From Arthrobacter sp. H5 (GTDB taxonomy: Bacteria; Actinomycetota; Actinomycetes; Actinomycetales; Micrococcaceae): a DNA stretch of 64,000 nt. The first letter of the stretch is position 1. Each line of letters starts with the position of its first letter. Positions 62,843-64,000 of the stretch are shown piece by piece. Location of the stretch: contig NZ_KI915039.1 of assembly GCF_000520595.1 (NCBI RefSeq), positions 22,981 through 86,980 of the forward strand. The letters run 5' to 3'. A program made the position numbers and the translations under genes. The notes under the pieces are model-generated. The model had not been told where the DNA came from and did not search any database. It saw nothing but the letters and a program-made list of their open reading frames with translations.

Positions 62843-62867
62843 GAGGCTCGGGATAATCCTGAGCCTC
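62843..62867. promoter_or_regulatory. Palindrome in the WXG100 upstream region
   Basis: GAGGCTC and GAGCCTC flank GGGATAATCCT; the whole 25-base element is nearly symmetric. It ends about 10 bases before the AAAGGTGGGG ribosome binding site of the WXG100 gene. It could be an operator or a 5' UTR hairpin; GATAAT also looks like a -10 box but has no matching -35. Confidence 0.5.
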
Positions 62868-62888
62868 ACATACGAAAGGTGGGGAACA

Positions 62889-63158
62889 ATGAGCGATGTA
62901 ACACATGGTAATAACCCGGAGCAGATGGGACAGCTTTCACAGCTGCTGACCCAGAAGTCCGAAGAACTGAACCAGACCGCCAGCCAGCTCACCCAGCAGC
63001 TCGGCAACACCGCCTGGGTTGGTCCGGACTCCGAGCGTTTCCGCGGCGAGTGGGAAACCCACCGTGCCCAGCTGACCCAGATTGCCAGCCAGCTGCAGGA
63101 AGTCAGCACCACGGTTCAGCGGAACCGTCAGGATCAGGAAGCCACCTCGGGCAACTAG
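62889..63158 (+). CDS. WXG100-family secreted protein
   Basis: A small type VII secretion substrate/partner, 89 residues. Two helices flank the turn with Trp43-Val44-Gly45 (TAWVGPDSERF), as in EsxA/EsxB proteins; the N-helix is Gln/Leu-rich (QLSQLLTQKSEELNQTASQLTQQL) and no signal peptide is present. The YxxxD/E export motif is missing at the C-terminus (QRNRQDQEATSGN), which is common for single WXG100 proteins that form homodimers. An AAAGGTGGGG ribosome binding site is strong. It has its own upstream region with repeats and ends at a strong terminator, so it may be expressed at higher level than the ATPase gene before it. Confidence 0.94.
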   Translation: MSDVTHGNNPEQMGQLSQLLTQKSEELNQTASQLTQQLGNTAWVGPDSERFRGEWETHRAQLTQIASQLQEVSTTVQRNRQDQEATSGN

Positions 63159-63174
63159 GCTCCGGCTTAACCAG

Positions 63175-63210
63175 AACCGTCCCGCAGCCTACGCTGCGGG
63201 ACGGTTTTGT
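63175..63210 (+). terminator. Strong intrinsic terminator after the WXG100 gene
   Basis: A perfect 14-bp stem (63175-63188 with 63193-63206), loop CTAC, followed by TTGTGTTT. It closes the secretion cluster. Two direct repeats TTTGTGTTTAATGC follow at 63206-63219 and 63226-63239. Confidence 0.92.
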
Positions 63211-63236
63211 GTTTAATGCTTCCGGTTTGTGTTTAA

Positions 63237-64000
<764 letters not shown>

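Noticed and set aside
58277-63158. Complete ESX type VII secretion system
   Set aside because: Only the ATPase and one WXG100 protein are present; EccB, EccD, EccE and mycosin are not in the window, so the locus is called type VII-like.

Overview
The window is a 64 kb piece of a high-GC actinobacterial chromosome. It most resembles the Arthrobacter group of Micrococcaceae. This is inferred from gene content: an AccBC/AccD5/AccE acyl-CoA carboxylase set, an LpdA-type flavoprotein without the redox cysteine pair, a DUF222-HNH protein, a WXG100 gene, frequent GTG starts and ATGA/GTGA stop-start overlaps. No rRNA, tRNA, CRISPR array or insertion sequence was seen.

Region 1 (1-13435) holds assimilatory nitrate and nitrite reduction in two blocks: cobA-nirB (minus) divergent from nirD (plus), and narK-narB-FAD subunit (minus). 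A purine-salvage/sugar-phosphate pair (PNP, phosphosugar mutase) and lpdA lie between them. A 9-base motif is shared by the nirB/nirD and narK promoter regions. Region 2 (13650-17199) has an MHS-family transporter and a Ser/Thr kinase overlapping a lipoprotein gene. Region 3 (17291-34524) is an acyl-CoA carboxylase locus (accBC, maf, accE, accD5, birA, a PH-domain protein, an adenylyl cyclase). It recalls the mycobacterial accA3-maf-accE5-accD5-birA neighbourhood but is broken up by a DUF222-HNH gene, a dicarboxylate symporter, a DUF885 protein, tandem serpin lipoproteins and a Pr6Pr membrane protein. accBC and accD5 share a palindrome, TGTAG-N5-CTACA, upstream of their starts.

Region 4 (34681-63206) is the most striking. 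Two giant secreted Ig/cadherin-like plus fibronectin-III proteins are followed by MoxR, DUF58, a transglutaminase-like membrane protein whose catalytic Cys is Asp, an RDD-FHA protein, a PP2C phosphatase, an FHA protein, a Ser/Thr kinase, an atypical FHA/winged-helix protein, a YukD-FHA-FtsK/EccC-type triple ATPase, and a WXG100 protein ending at a strong terminator. It resembles, from memory, the bifidobacterial PFNA cluster fused to a type VII-like secretion core; EccB, EccD, EccE and mycosin are absent. The layout suggests a phospho-Thr/FHA-controlled export or surface-assembly machine for the giant proteins. ligA begins at the right edge.

Two other patterns run through the window. The second member of both tandem paralogue pairs (serpins and giant FN3 proteins) is frameshifted near its 5' end. 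Short tandem repeat arrays, often with 15-bp units, sit at or over the stop codons of several unrelated genes.
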